64,000 nucleotides of DNA. It comes from Glaciecola sp964621345. Lineage in GTDB: Bacteria > Pseudomonadota > Gammaproteobacteria > Enterobacterales > Alteromonadaceae. Made by a program: the position numbers and the translations under genes. The stretch lies in the NCBI GenBank assembly GCA_964621345.1, contig CAZUON010000013.1:1-64000 (forward strand). Reading direction: 5' to 3'. The notes beneath the pieces were generated by a model. That model made no database searches and had not been told where the DNA came from. It saw nothing but the letters and a program-made list of their open reading frames with translations. Positions 1-8,118 of the stretch are shown here, piece after piece (the stretch's first letter is position 1; each line of letters begins with the position of its first letter).

Positions 1-94
1 AACGCTTAATTAGAGACTAAACGCTTCCCTCCTTACATCCCTGTCAACAATCATAACCAGTTTAACAACTGGCTGATATGCTATTTGCGACAAA

Positions 95-116
95 GTCGCC
101 CGGTAATTAGGGCGAC
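95..116 (-). terminator. Possible terminator after clpB
   Basis: A perfect 7-bp stem (GTCGCCC/GGGCGAC) with an 8-nt loop lies about 30 bp past the clpB stop codon. On the minus strand it is followed by only three T residues, so it is a weak Rho-independent terminator at best. A second small inverted repeat, CCAGTT-taac-AACTGG, lies at 57-72. The rest of 1-146 shows no coding signal. Confidence 0.45.
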
Positions 117-146
117 ATAATCCATTGGTAATCACACTAGTACAAC

Positions 147-2717
147 TTAGACAATCGTAAACTGCTCATCTTTAACATCAATACGTATCGTATCGTGCAA
201 GCCTGAGTCAGGCGACAAAAGTCTTTCAGCAAGTGGATTTTCAATATTTGTTTGAATGGCGCGTTTGAGTGGGCGCGCACCAAATACTGGATCAAAGCCT
301 GCATCAGCAAGCTTATCAAGAGCTGCACCGCTAATTTCAAGTTTAAAGTTCATTTCGTGTAAACGATGTCGCAGACCTGCCAACTGTATTTTTGCAATCG
401 CTTTAATCTCTTCTTTCGCCAGAGGATGAAATACAACAATATCATCGACTCGGTTAATGAACTCAGGTCGAAAGTGCGTCCCCACGACCTGCATCACATT
501 GTCTTTCATCTGCTCATAGTCCGCCTCTGCGGCTTGGGATTGAATAATGTCCGAGCCCAAGTTAGAAGTCATGATAATTAATGTGTTTTTAAAATCGACA
601 GTGCGGCCTTTACCATCTGTTAGGCGGCCATCGTCGAGCACTTGCAATAAAATGTTGAATACATCTGGATGCGCTTTTTCGACCTCATCTAGTAGGATAA
701 CAGAATAAGGTTTACGTCTAACAGCCTCAGTTAAGTAGCCCCCCTCTTCGTAGCCCACGTATCCAGGAGGCGCGCCAATTAAGCGAGCCACAGAGTGTTT
801 CTCCATAAATTCAGACATATCAATCCGAATAAGCGATTGCTCAGTGTCGAACATAAAATGTGCTAAGGATTTACATAGCTCAGTTTTACCTACACCCGTT
901 GGCCCCAAAAATAAAAACGACCCGGTAGGTTTATCAGGGTCAGCGAGACCAGCACGAGAACGACGAATCGCACTTGATACCGCATTTACCGCCTCAGTTT
1001 GACCTACTACTCTCTTACCTAAAGTAGCTTCCATAGTGACCAACTTTTCTTTTTCACCCTCCAACATTTTGTTGACTGGAATACCGGTCCACCGAGAAAG
1101 CACATCCGCAATTTCAATTTCACTGACTTTATTTTTTAACAAGGTATTGTCAGCACTATCCGAATCAGCAGCTTTTTCGAGTCTTTGTTCGAGTTCTGGA
1201 ATTTTACCGTATTGAAGCTCCGACATTCGGTTGAGATCAGATGCGCGCCTAGCAATATCGAGGTCAAGCTTAGCTTGTTCAAGCTCCGCCTTTATACCCT
1301 GAGTTCCCTGCATTGCCCCTTTCTCACGCTTCCATACTAAGTCAAGCTCCGCAAATTTATACTCAAGCTGCTCTCGCTCTAACTCAATTGTTTCAAGGCG
1401 TTTATGACTGGCCGTATCGGTCTCTTTTGCAAGCGCCTGCTCTTCAAGTTTTAATTGAATGATTCTGCGCTCGAGTTTATCCATCTCTTCGGGTTTAGAG
1501 TCAATTTGCATGCGGATACTGGAGGCGGCCTCATCAATTAAATCAATGGCTTTATCGGGCAGCTGCCTATCGCTAATATAACGATGTGAAAGGGTCGCTG
1601 CGGCAACAATAGCGGGGTCGGTAATATCAACCGCATGATGCAGCTCATAGCGCTCTTTTAGTCCACGTAAAATGGCAATCGTATCTTCAACACTGGGTTG
1701 ATCAACTAAGACCTTTTGAAATCTGCGTTCAAGCGCTGCGTCTTTTTCAATATACTGACGATATTCATCGAGTGTGGTGGCACCTACGCAGTGCAACTCA
1801 CCTCTTGCCAATGCTGGTTTTAGCATATTTCCGGCGTCCATTGCGCCCTCGCCTTTACCTGCACCAACCATAGTATGCAACTCGTCAATAAATAAAATGA
1901 CGCGACCTTCTTCTTTTGCTAACTCGGTGAGCACGGCTTTGAGTCGTTCTTCAAATTCTCCGCGATATTTTGCACCCGCAAGCAAAGCGCCCATGTCTAA
2001 TGACAATACGCGCTTGTCCTTAAGGCCTTCAGGAACCTCGCCATTAATAATGCGCTGCGCTAAGCCTTCAGCAATTGCCGTTTTACCCACACCGGGTTCT
2101 CCAATGAGTACAGGGTTGTTTTTGGTTCGCCGTTGCAGCACCTGAATGGTTCGTCTTATTTCATCATCACGACCGATAACCGGATCGAGTTTGCCCTGCT
2201 CCGCTCGCTCAGTAAGGTCCATGGTGAATTTCTCAAGTGCTTGGCGCACATCTTCAGCGTTTTGGTCCGTTACTTTTTGACCACCACGAATAGTATCTAT
2301 TGCTTGCTCGACTTGTTTTTTATCAAGACCCAGCTGCTTTAAAATGGTACCAAGCTGCCCACCATCCTCAATCGCCGCAAGTACAAAAACTTCTGACGTA
2401 ATGTAGTCATCTTTACGTTGTTGCGATAACTTATCGCTCATATTGAGTAATTTGACCGAGTCGCGCCCAAGCTGGACATCACCGCCAAAACCCTGAATCT
2501 TTGGTAATTTGTCGATTGCTTCAGCTAAGGCAGAGCGCAAGCTGTTCACATTAACTTTAGTTTGATCAAATAAAGGCCTTACACTACCGCCCTGTTGATT
2601 TAACAACGCCGATAATAAATGCACCGGCTCAATGTATTGGTTATCACGACCAAGTGCCAGCGATTGCGCATCTGAAATCGCAATTTGAAATTTACTGGTA
2701 AATTTGTCTAAACGCAT
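147..2717 (-). CDS. clpB: ATP-dependent disaggregase chaperone ClpB
   Basis: Hsp100 disaggregase that extracts and refolds aggregated proteins together with DnaK/DnaJ/GrpE in the cytosol. The protein has 856 residues, against 857 in E. coli. Visible features in order: Clp N-domain, first AAA+ module with Walker A GEPGVGKT at residues 206-213, the ClpB-specific coiled-coil middle domain (roughly 400-530), and a second AAA+ module with GPTGVGKT near residue 605. The start at 2717 is chosen because MRLDKFTSKF matches the family N-terminus and a GGAG ribosome-binding site precedes it. An in-frame extension of 14 residues upstream runs into the promoter and is rejected. A sigma-32-like promoter lies immediately upstream, as expected of a heat-shock gene. 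Confidence 0.98.
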   Translation of the reverse strand: MRLDKFTSKFQIAISDAQSLALGRDNQYIEPVHLLSALLNQQGGSVRPLFDQTKVNVNSLRSALAEAIDKLPKIQGFGGDVQLGRDSVKLLNMSDKLSQQRKDDYITSEVFVLAAIEDGGQLGTILKQLGLDKKQVEQAIDTIRGGQKVTDQNAEDVRQALEKFTMDLTERAEQGKLDPVIGRDDEIRRTIQVLQRRTKNNPVLIGEPGVGKTAIAEGLAQRIINGEVPEGLKDKRVLSLDMGALLAGAKYRGEFEERLKAVLTELAKEEGRVILFIDELHTMVGAGKGEGAMDAGNMLKPALARGELHCVGATTLDEYRQYIEKDAALERRFQKVLVDQPSVEDTIAILRGLKERYELHHAVDITDPAIVAAATLSHRYISDRQLPDKAIDLIDEAASSIRMQIDSKPEEMDKLERRIIQLKLEEQALAKETDTASHKRLETIELEREQLEYKFAELDLVWKREKGAMQGTQGIKAELEQAKLDLDIARRASDLNRMSELQYGKIPELEQRLEKAADSDSADNTLLKNKVSEIEIADVLSRWTGIPVNKMLEGEKEKLVTMEATLGKRVVGQTEAVNAVSSAIRRSRAGLADPDKPTGSFLFLGPTGVGKTELCKSLAHFMFDTEQSLIRIDMSEFMEKHSVARLIGAPPGYVGYEEGGYLTEAVRRKPYSVILLDEVEKAHPDVFNILLQVLDDGRLTDGKGRTVDFKNTLIIMTSNLGSDIIQSQAAEADYEQMKDNVMQVVGTHFRPEFINRVDDIVVFHPLAKEEIKAIAKIQLAGLRHRLHEMNFKLEISGAALDKLADAGFDPVFGARPLKRAIQTNIENPLAERLLSPDSGLHDTIRIDVKDEQFTIV

Positions 2718-2746
2718 ATTTATTCTCCAACATATCCATACATTAG

Positions 2747-2775
2747 ATATGGGTATCAAAGGGGGTCATTTCAAG
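2747..2775 (-). promoter_or_regulatory. Sigma-32-type heat-shock promoter of clpB
   Basis: On the minus strand, CTTGAAA (2769-2775) is followed after 15 nt by CCCATAT (2747-2753), 29 nt before the clpB start codon. This fits the RpoH consensus CTTGAAA and CCCCATnT with only the first C of the -10 box missing. clpB is a classic RpoH target in enterics; no experimental evidence here. Confidence 0.75.
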
Positions 2776-2809
2776 CCAGATCTAAGCCTATGTATTGATT
2801 TAGCGCAAT

Positions 2810-3607
2810 TTAATAGCGCATAACTACCGTTGCCATACGTCCACAATCACTTAACCCTTGGTGCGTTGAGCGCCTAAATGAGAATAAATCGTCACGACAA
2901 TAAGTGCAGGCATTTGAGCGCTGTATATTGATAACACCTTGCTTTTGTAGGATGGTTTCTGCGATACCTGCTAGGTCAATGTGATACTTTTGTCCCTCTC
3001 CACTAACAATTTGCGCATTATAATTAGAAAATTTTGCGAGAAGCTCCTCACCCACCTCAAAATGTTTTTGACAAATACCAGGTCCAATCCAAACTGAAAT
3101 ACTTTCGAGGGGAGCAGAAAAACGTGCAAGCGCATTCTCAATGACACCATTTACTAAACCTTTCCAACCCGCGTGCACGGCGGCAATTTCATTAGATTGC
3201 GTGCTGACTAGTATAATGGGTAAGCAATCTGCGGTTAGAATGACTAAAGCCTGTTTGACTCGGCGGCTATACACGCCATCACAAGGGGTAGAACTAATAT
3301 CGTCCTCATCAGCTGATAGAACATTTGAAGAATGTACTTGAGTTAAAAATGGGAGCGGCTTGTAATGTGTTTTATTAAGGGGGAAATCACCGGTTTGCTC
3401 CCTAATAGAGCTAATTTCATCAACAATCGCTGTCTGTAAATATTGCGACAAAGCGCGCCGGTTTTTTTCGACCTTTTCTGGCTGATCACCTACATGCTGC
3501 GCGAGATTAAATGACGAATAAGCCCCACTACTAAAGCCCCCTGTACGTGTTGTCGTAAAACAAAACACGTTAGCACAAAGGGCTTGTTCAGGGCTTATAT
3601 ACCTCAC
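2810..3607 (-). CDS. pgeF: Peptidoglycan editing factor / multicopper polyphenol oxidase family (YfiH/PgeF)
   Basis: Member of the DUF152/YfiH family: a zinc-dependent purine nucleoside phosphorylase-like enzyme in some bacteria, and a factor keeping L-Ser out of peptidoglycan stem peptides in E. coli. The metal-binding signature is intact: QVH with His92, TADC with Cys128 and AVHAGWKG with His145. At 265 residues it is about 20 longer than E. coli YfiH, from an insertion around residues 60-85. Translation starts at a GTG that overlaps the rluD stop (GTGA, 3604-3607), so the two genes are translationally coupled. The rluD-pgeF order is conserved in many gammaproteobacteria. Confidence 0.93.
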   Translation of the reverse strand: MRYISPEQALCANVFCFTTTRTGGFSSGAYSSFNLAQHVGDQPEKVEKNRRALSQYLQTAIVDEISSIREQTGDFPLNKTHYKPLPFLTQVHSSNVLSADEDDISSTPCDGVYSRRVKQALVILTADCLPIILVSTQSNEIAAVHAGWKGLVNGVIENALARFSAPLESISVWIGPGICQKHFEVGEELLAKFSNYNAQIVSGEGQKYHIDLAGIAETILQKQGVINIQRSNACTYCRDDLFSFRRSTHQGLSDCGRMATVVMRY

Positions 3608-4599
3608 ATTTGGTCGCCGTAACCGTTAAGTTCTGCATCGTCATTTAGTGACTGAAGCAAAGCTTTAAAATCCTCAGGTAGCGGTGTTTTCCAAGTCATT
3701 CTTTCGTCGCTTGTGGGATGGGTTAGGGTCAGCTGAATCGCATGTAGCGCTTGACGTTTAAATTCACGCAATGTTGAAGTAAACGCCTCGCTCGCATGTT
3801 TTGGCAGGCGAGCTCGGCCGCCATATTGAATATCCCCAACTAAGGGGTGTTTTATGTGCGCCATATGTACGCGTATTTGATGCGTGCGCCCTGACTCAAG
3901 TTTTAAACGCAAATACGTGTGCGCTCTAAATTTTTTCTTAACCCGATAATGCGTTACTGCAGGTTTCCCACTTTGTGTGACCGCCATTAAAGTGCGTTTG
4001 GTGCTATGACGGCCAATATTCTCATCTACACTGCCGCCTGCAATTAAGTTACCCATTACTACCGCTTCGTACTCGCGTCCCATACTTCTTGATTGCAACT
4101 GATCGACCAAGTGAGTTTGAGCAGAAAGCGTTTTTGCAACCACCATCAAGCCGGTAGTTTCTTTATCCAATCTATGTACGATACCAGCTCGAGGGATGTG
4201 CTGAATATCAGGCACATGAGCTAATAAAGCGTTAAGTAAGGTACCGCTTTGATTGCCCGCACCGGGATGCACGACTAAACCCGCTGGCTTGTTGATGACG
4301 AGTATCTCATCATCTTCGTAAACAACATCCAAATCAATGACTTCTGGCTGATCGCTTACCTGCACCGCTTGCTCAGCATTTATGCGTATCAACTCGCCTC
4401 CTTTCATCTTTAGACGAGGTGTATTTACCATCTCGTCATCGACAAAAACACAATCGGCTAATATCCATTCTTTTAATTTTGAACGCGAGTATTCAGGGAA
4501 CAATTGCGCAATGCATTGGTCTAGTCTTGTATTAAATGCTTCTGAGGGTAATTCGCCCGAAAGCGATATCGATTTGACTTGCTGATTCATAAACAACAT
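3604..4599 (-). CDS. rluD: 23S rRNA pseudouridine(1911/1915/1917) synthase RluD
   Basis: Isomerises three uridines in helix 69 of 23S rRNA during late 50S assembly. An S4 RNA-binding domain occupies about residues 22-80, followed by the RsuA/RluA catalytic domain. The catalytic Asp is Asp145 in HRLDKETTG; GRTHQIRVH follows further on. Length 331 agrees with E. coli (326). An ATG three codons downstream (4590, MNQQVKS) aligns equally well with homologues; neither start has a clear ribosome-binding site. Transcribed with pgeF and divergently from bamD, an arrangement conserved in gammaproteobacteria. Confidence 0.96.
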   Translation of the reverse strand: MLFMNQQVKSISLSGELPSEAFNTRLDQCIAQLFPEYSRSKLKEWILADCVFVDDEMVNTPRLKMKGGELIRINAEQAVQVSDQPEVIDLDVVYEDDEILVINKPAGLVVHPGAGNQSGTLLNALLAHVPDIQHIPRAGIVHRLDKETTGLMVVAKTLSAQTHLVDQLQSRSMGREYEAVVMGNLIAGGSVDENIGRHSTKRTLMAVTQSGKPAVTHYRVKKKFRAHTYLRLKLESGRTHQIRVHMAHIKHPLVGDIQYGGRARLPKHASEAFTSTLREFKRQALHAIQLTLTHPTSDERMTWKTPLPEDFKALLQSLNDDAELNGYGDQM

Positions 4600-4706
4600 T
4601 ATCGGTTAACGTGATTGCATTATAACAAGCTACGGCAATAAAAGCAGATGTAAGTTTTGGTGCCTGTGTTGGATTAAATGTAGTAAAATAAATAAAAGTC
4701 TGTGGT

Positions 4707-5492
4707 ATGAGAAAAAATAAGAATATGAAGGATTGGAAAAATACAGTACTTGCACTTAGCAGTGTATTGTTTATCGGCCTTGCTGGATGCAGCAGCTCCG
4801 AAGACGAACAGCGACAAGAAGTTGCAAATCAAGGGGCTAGCGCACTTTACAACCAGGCAAAGCAAAATATGGAAGTCGGTAATTTTGCAGCAGCTGCAGC
4901 TACCTTAGGCGCTATTGACTCAAGATTTCCATTTGGACCTTTGTCTCATCAAGTGCAGTTAGATTTAATTTATTGCCACTACAAAACCGGCAATACTGAG
5001 CAAACTTTAGCCACTATCGATCGCTTTGTCAGATTAAACCCGAATCATTCTGATGTTGATTATGCTTTGTACATGCGTGGCGTAATGAATATGGAAGAAG
5101 ACAATAATCTCTTTCAAAACCTGTTAAATGTTGACCGTTCTGACCGAGACCCATCAAAATCGAAAGAAGCCTTTGAAGATTTCAGGCGCTTAATCGAAAA
5201 ATACCCTGAGTCAAAGTACACAACCGATGCAAAACAGCGCATGTTGGCGATTAAAAATCGTTTGGCAAAATATGAAATTGCCGTCGCAAGATTCTATATG
5301 CGCAGAGAAGCGTATGTAGCTTCTGCAAACCGCGGCCGGTATGTGTTAGAAAATTACCCAGACACCCCGCAAATTCGCCCTGCACTAGAAATAATGGTCG
5401 CAAGTTACGATGAACTTGGATTGGACGAATTAAGAGAACACGCGGTAAAAACGTTAAAGCTGAACTTCCCTGAGAGTGAGTTTATCCGCTAA
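4707..5492 (+). CDS. bamD: Outer-membrane assembly lipoprotein BamD
   Basis: Essential lipoprotein of the BAM complex that folds beta-barrel proteins into the outer membrane. A signal peptide ends in the lipobox LAGC, so Cys28 is the expected lipidated residue. TPR-like helices follow, with the well-conserved blocks RFPFGP, QVQLDLIY, RFVRLNP and VDRSDRDP. Length 261 is slightly above the E. coli protein (245). An in-frame ATG at 4725 (MKDWKN) would give a more usual signal-peptide length; ribosome-binding sites do not decide between the two. Divergent from rluD and followed by a good terminator. Confidence 0.95.
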   Translation: MRKNKNMKDWKNTVLALSSVLFIGLAGCSSSEDEQRQEVANQGASALYNQAKQNMEVGNFAAAAATLGAIDSRFPFGPLSHQVQLDLIYCHYKTGNTEQTLATIDRFVRLNPNHSDVDYALYMRGVMNMEEDNNLFQNLLNVDRSDRDPSKSKEAFEDFRRLIEKYPESKYTTDAKQRMLAIKNRLAKYEIAVARFYMRREAYVASANRGRYVLENYPDTPQIRPALEIMVASYDELGLDELREHAVKTLKLNFPESEFIR

Positions 5493-5511
5493 ATAGACAC
5501 GTCAAATACTG

Positions 5512-5548
5512 AAAAAGCAGTCTCTGTGTAAACTAGGACTGCTTTTTT
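5512..5548. terminator. Bidirectional terminator between bamD and chrR
   Basis: A perfect 11-bp stem (AAAAAGCAGTC/GACTGCTTTTT) with a 14-nt loop, flanked by a T-run on each strand. It lies between convergent bamD and the chrR-like gene and overlaps the chrR stop codon, so it probably ends both transcripts. Confidence 0.85.
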
Positions 5549-6240
5549 TATGCTTTTGTGGAGACTTTAAAGTAGAGGTTACTGAGCGGATTAATCAGCT
5601 TTGCTAGGCCTGTAGTAAACTGAAGTGGTTCATCGATAACACTAAACACGAGACAACCATCTTCACTTGTTGAAATCGGGGTGTGCGTGTGCATTTGATT
5701 TAAAGCAACGTAGTCACCCTGCTCATAACAATTTACACCGTCACTAAACTGCCCATTAATAACGAGCGTGAATTCATTTCCGATGTGCGTATGCTCTGGA
5801 ACGCCTCCACCCTTTTCCATATATATGAAATTAGCAAGATTCTTACCGCCGATTGAAACTGGCGCCTGCCATAGCTTGCCAACAATTTGGGTCCAGCCGC
5901 CAACATTGGCAACAAGTCTTTGTAAAGATGGAGGGATAGCGAAAGTCTTGCCGTGCACGTGAATCTGGCTTTGCGTTTGAACAGGCTCATGAGACATTTC
6001 ACAAGGCGGCCTACTAACGATGGCGTCAAACATGTTGCCAAGCTCATTATCGATATAATTAGCGGTAGTCGTTTCGTGATTAAAAATGTCGTCTGCGGTA
6101 CTTTCTATTATAGCAGCGACCTTGCTCTGACAACGAGGACACAAATCACAATGCGCTGACACAAGGAGCGCTTCGTTGGGAGCAAGGGAGCCTTGAGCAA
6201 AACCGACCAAGGTCTGGTCGGTGGGATGTAACTTAGCCAT
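5548..6240 (-). CDS. chrR: ChrR-family zinc anti-sigma factor (ZAS plus cupin domain)
   Basis: Anti-sigma factor that should hold the neighbouring ECF sigma factor inactive. The N-terminal zinc anti-sigma domain carries His5, His30, Cys34 and Cys37, the spacing of the zinc ligands known for Rhodobacter ChrR. The C-terminal half is a cupin with H150-x-H152-x3-E156 and a downstream histidine (H184/H186), matching the second metal site of ChrR that is needed for response to singlet oxygen. The gene overlaps the upstream sigma gene by 8 nt, so the two are co-translated. The inducing signal here is inferred from the family. Confidence 0.92.
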   Translation of the reverse strand: MAKLHPTDQTLVGFAQGSLAPNEALLVSAHCDLCPRCQSKVAAIIESTADDIFNHETTTANYIDNELGNMFDAIVSRPPCEMSHEPVQTQSQIHVHGKTFAIPPSLQRLVANVGGWTQIVGKLWQAPVSIGGKNLANFIYMEKGGGVPEHTHIGNEFTLVINGQFSDGVNCYEQGDYVALNQMHTHTPISTSEDGCLVFSVIDEPLQFTTGLAKLINPLSNLYFKVSTKA

Positions 6241-6859
6241 GCTCTTTTAGCATTTCCTTTAAACGCTGCAATGCAAGGCGGGTTCTTGATTTCACAGTAC
6301 CAAGAGGAATCTCTAGTTCGTCAGCAACCTCTTGTTGGGATTTACCTTCAATGTAAATTGCTTCTACCACCGCTTTTTGTTTGACCGGCAGGTTATTGAA
6401 ATATTGACCGACTTCCTCGAGCGTGATTTGCTGGTCGAGGGACACCTCGTTCACGTCAGCAGTCTGCTCACATAAAATTGGCCACATGTCGTCAGAACAA
6501 ACGTCTTCCTTTCGATTTTGCAACTTTCTTAGCATGTCAAAGCGTATGTTTCTTGCAATAGTAAAAATCCACGTCGACGGAGAACCTTTCTCCGCGTTAA
6601 ACAAATGTGCTTTCTGCCAAACGTTGGACATTGTATCTTGTACGAGTTCCATCGCTATAGCTTCGTTCCCCATTTGCTTTAAAGCATATGAACGTAAGCG
6701 AGGCGCAAAGTAACCGAATACTTTAGAAAACGAGACTTTGCATCGTTGTTTAGCAACAGTGTCTAAATATGCAGACATCTCCGCAGCACAATCTTTCGGT
6801 TTGCTAGTTTCTAATCGTTTGTCTTCCAATGGAATTCCAATAAGCATTAACGTCACCAT
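6233..6859 (-). CDS. ECF sigma factor of the RpoE/ChrR (ECF11-like) group
   Basis: Extracytoplasmic-function sigma factor of 208 residues. Region 2 is around residues 45-115 (MELVQDTMSNVWQK, STWIFTIARN) and region 4 around 145-205 (QQEVADELEIPLGTVKSR). Its partner is the overlapping ChrR-type anti-sigma gene, placing it with RpoE of Rhodobacter sphaeroides, which drives the singlet-oxygen response. It is distinct from the true rpoE with rseABC at 46-47 kb. An alternative ATG at 6847 has a GGTG element upstream and may be the real start. No convincing autoregulatory promoter is visible upstream, although a TATACT box occurs near 6889-6894. Confidence 0.9.
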   Translation of the reverse strand: MVTLMLIGIPLEDKRLETSKPKDCAAEMSAYLDTVAKQRCKVSFSKVFGYFAPRLRSYALKQMGNEAIAMELVQDTMSNVWQKAHLFNAEKGSPSTWIFTIARNIRFDMLRKLQNRKEDVCSDDMWPILCEQTADVNEVSLDQQITLEEVGQYFNNLPVKQKAVVEAIYIEGKSQQEVADELEIPLGTVKSRTRLALQRLKEMLKEHG

Positions 6860-6975
6860 TTGTATGAATTAATATAGGTTGGAATTGAGTATAGCGAAAG
6901 TTTTTGAGTGAAATAGTGAAATATATTTAATGTAAGTAATGTTGCGATGAATTGCTTTCGCAGCTAGCGCCTCTG

Positions 6976-7542
6976 CTACTCTATTAGCTGAGACAAGTAC
7001 TCAAGCACTTTGTTGCAATCCTGCTGTGCCATGAAGTGTTGTTTCTGCTCTGCGCCGACTGGTAATAATTCTAGCCACCGGTTAACAACCCAAATAGGGT
7101 CGTCGAATTTTGGGTTATCGTATAACTGGCTCACTTCAGGGTAGTTTTCAAAGACTTCTTTTAGCCTTTGTTTCATTGGTGCTAGCTCTTCTAGCGGCGT
7201 ATTACATTGCCAAGCTTTGGCTTCCTTGCATTGAGCTACACGCAAACCATCAGATTGTGTTTCAATATCGGATATCGCTACGCAGTGTTTTCCCTCTATT
7301 GTGACTCCCAACAATCCGTCCTCTAAAATATCAAAGTCTATGACTTTGCAATAAGTACCAAGAGGGAATATATGCGTATTGTTCGATTTCTCGCCGGCAT
7401 TATTAATCATACATATAACAAACCCTGTGTCTGATGCACACACTTCTTTTACCATTCTGGTGTATCTGGGTTCGAAAATTCGCAATGCCATTCTACCCTC
7501 AGGGAATATATGGGAAGACAGGGGAAACAACGGCACAGTCAT
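6976..7542 (-). CDS. LON N-terminal substrate-binding-domain protein
   Basis: A 188-residue protein made of the domain found at the N-terminus of Lon proteases, without the AAA+ or protease parts. The typical opening LFPLSSHIFPEGRMALRIFEPRY is present and spans about residues 5-27. Such stand-alone proteins are widespread in proteobacteria and their role is unclear. It lies between the ECF sigma gene and the lipid operon and is transcribed divergently from the latter. A weak promoter-like pair, CGATCC (7598-7603) and TACAAA (7574-7579) spaced 18 nt on the minus strand, resembles the ECF11 signal only loosely. Confidence 0.85.
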   Translation of the reverse strand: MTVPLFPLSSHIFPEGRMALRIFEPRYTRMVKEVCASDTGFVICMINNAGEKSNNTHIFPLGTYCKVIDFDILEDGLLGVTIEGKHCVAISDIETQSDGLRVAQCKEAKAWQCNTPLEELAPMKQRLKEVFENYPEVSQLYDNPKFDDPIWVVNRWLELLPVGAEQKQHFMAQQDCNKVLEYLSQLIE

Positions 7543-7635
7543 AAAATATTTTCCTGATTTGACAATTATGGGATTTGTACTATGTAGCTAGCTGTAAGGA
7601 TCGCCGAAGCGGTCAATTAAAAAAAATTAACCTGA

Positions 7636-7665
7636 TGATCTAGGGACTGCTACCTGTAGTAAATA
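7636..7665 (+). promoter_or_regulatory. Candidate ECF11-type promoter of the lipid operon
   Basis: TGATCT (7636-7641) and TAAATA (7660-7665) are separated by 18 nt, starting 60 nt before the first gene of the operon. As I recall it, the RpoE/ChrR-class promoter consensus in alphaproteobacteria is close to TGATCC and TAAGTA, giving one mismatch per box. The assignment is inference from this match and from the nearby sigma/anti-sigma pair. Confidence 0.5.
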
Positions 7666-7695
7666 ATTTACAAAAGCTCGCAACCTAAGTAATCC

Positions 7696-8118
7696 ATGAC
7701 TACAATTGAACAGTTCACAACATTTTATACCGACCTTGCAAGTATGCGCGTCGATGCTTTGAAAGACATCTATAGTAAAGATGTAACGTTCATTGACCCG
7801 ATAGCGTCTCACGAAGGACTGCCGGCGGTAGAAAGTTATTTTTCAAAGCTACTTAAAAACGCAAAATTTTGTGAATTTGACATACACGATGTTCTCAGTA
7901 CCAAAGATGATGGTTTTTTAGTTAACTGGACAATGCGCTTTACTTCTCAGCGTATTAACAAAGGGAAGCCGGTCGCCGTAGACGGCATTTCACGACTTAA
8001 ACTCGCAGACAACAAGATCATATTTCATCGCGACTATTATGATTTAGGCCAAATGGTCTATGAGCATGTGCCTCTACTCGGCAGAATAATAAAAAAAATA
8101 AAAGGAAGCTTGAGCTAA
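7696..8118 (+). CDS. SnoaL/NTF2-like domain protein
   Basis: A 140-residue single-domain protein with the NTF2/SnoaL fold pattern: an N-terminal helix pair with FYTDLASMRVDALKDIYSKD, then FIDPIASHEG and a curved sheet ending HRDYYDLGQMVYEHVP. Family members bind small hydrophobic ligands or act as isomerases/cyclases. It is the first gene of a five-gene operon and its stop overlaps the next start by 1 nt. Genes of this type often accompany FAD oxidoreductase-DUF1365-Cfa clusters, but its exact task is unknown. Confidence 0.8.
   Translation: MTTIEQFTTFYTDLASMRVDALKDIYSKDVTFIDPIASHEGLPAVESYFSKLLKNAKFCEFDIHDVLSTKDDGFLVNWTMRFTSQRINKGKPVAVDGISRLKLADNKIIFHRDYYDLGQMVYEHVPLLGRIIKKIKGSLS

Noticed and set aside
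1774..2145. 123-residue plus-strand open frame opposite clpB
   Set aside because: Shadow of the conserved clpB AAA+ region, without its own start signals.
2718..2759. 14-residue N-terminal extension of clpB
   Set aside because: It runs through the ribosome-binding site and into the -10 region of the heat-shock promoter and is absent from ClpB homologues.
6889..6894. TATACT box as promoter of the ECF sigma gene
   Set aside because: No acceptable -35 element for sigma-70 or ECF-type promoters at a suitable distance.
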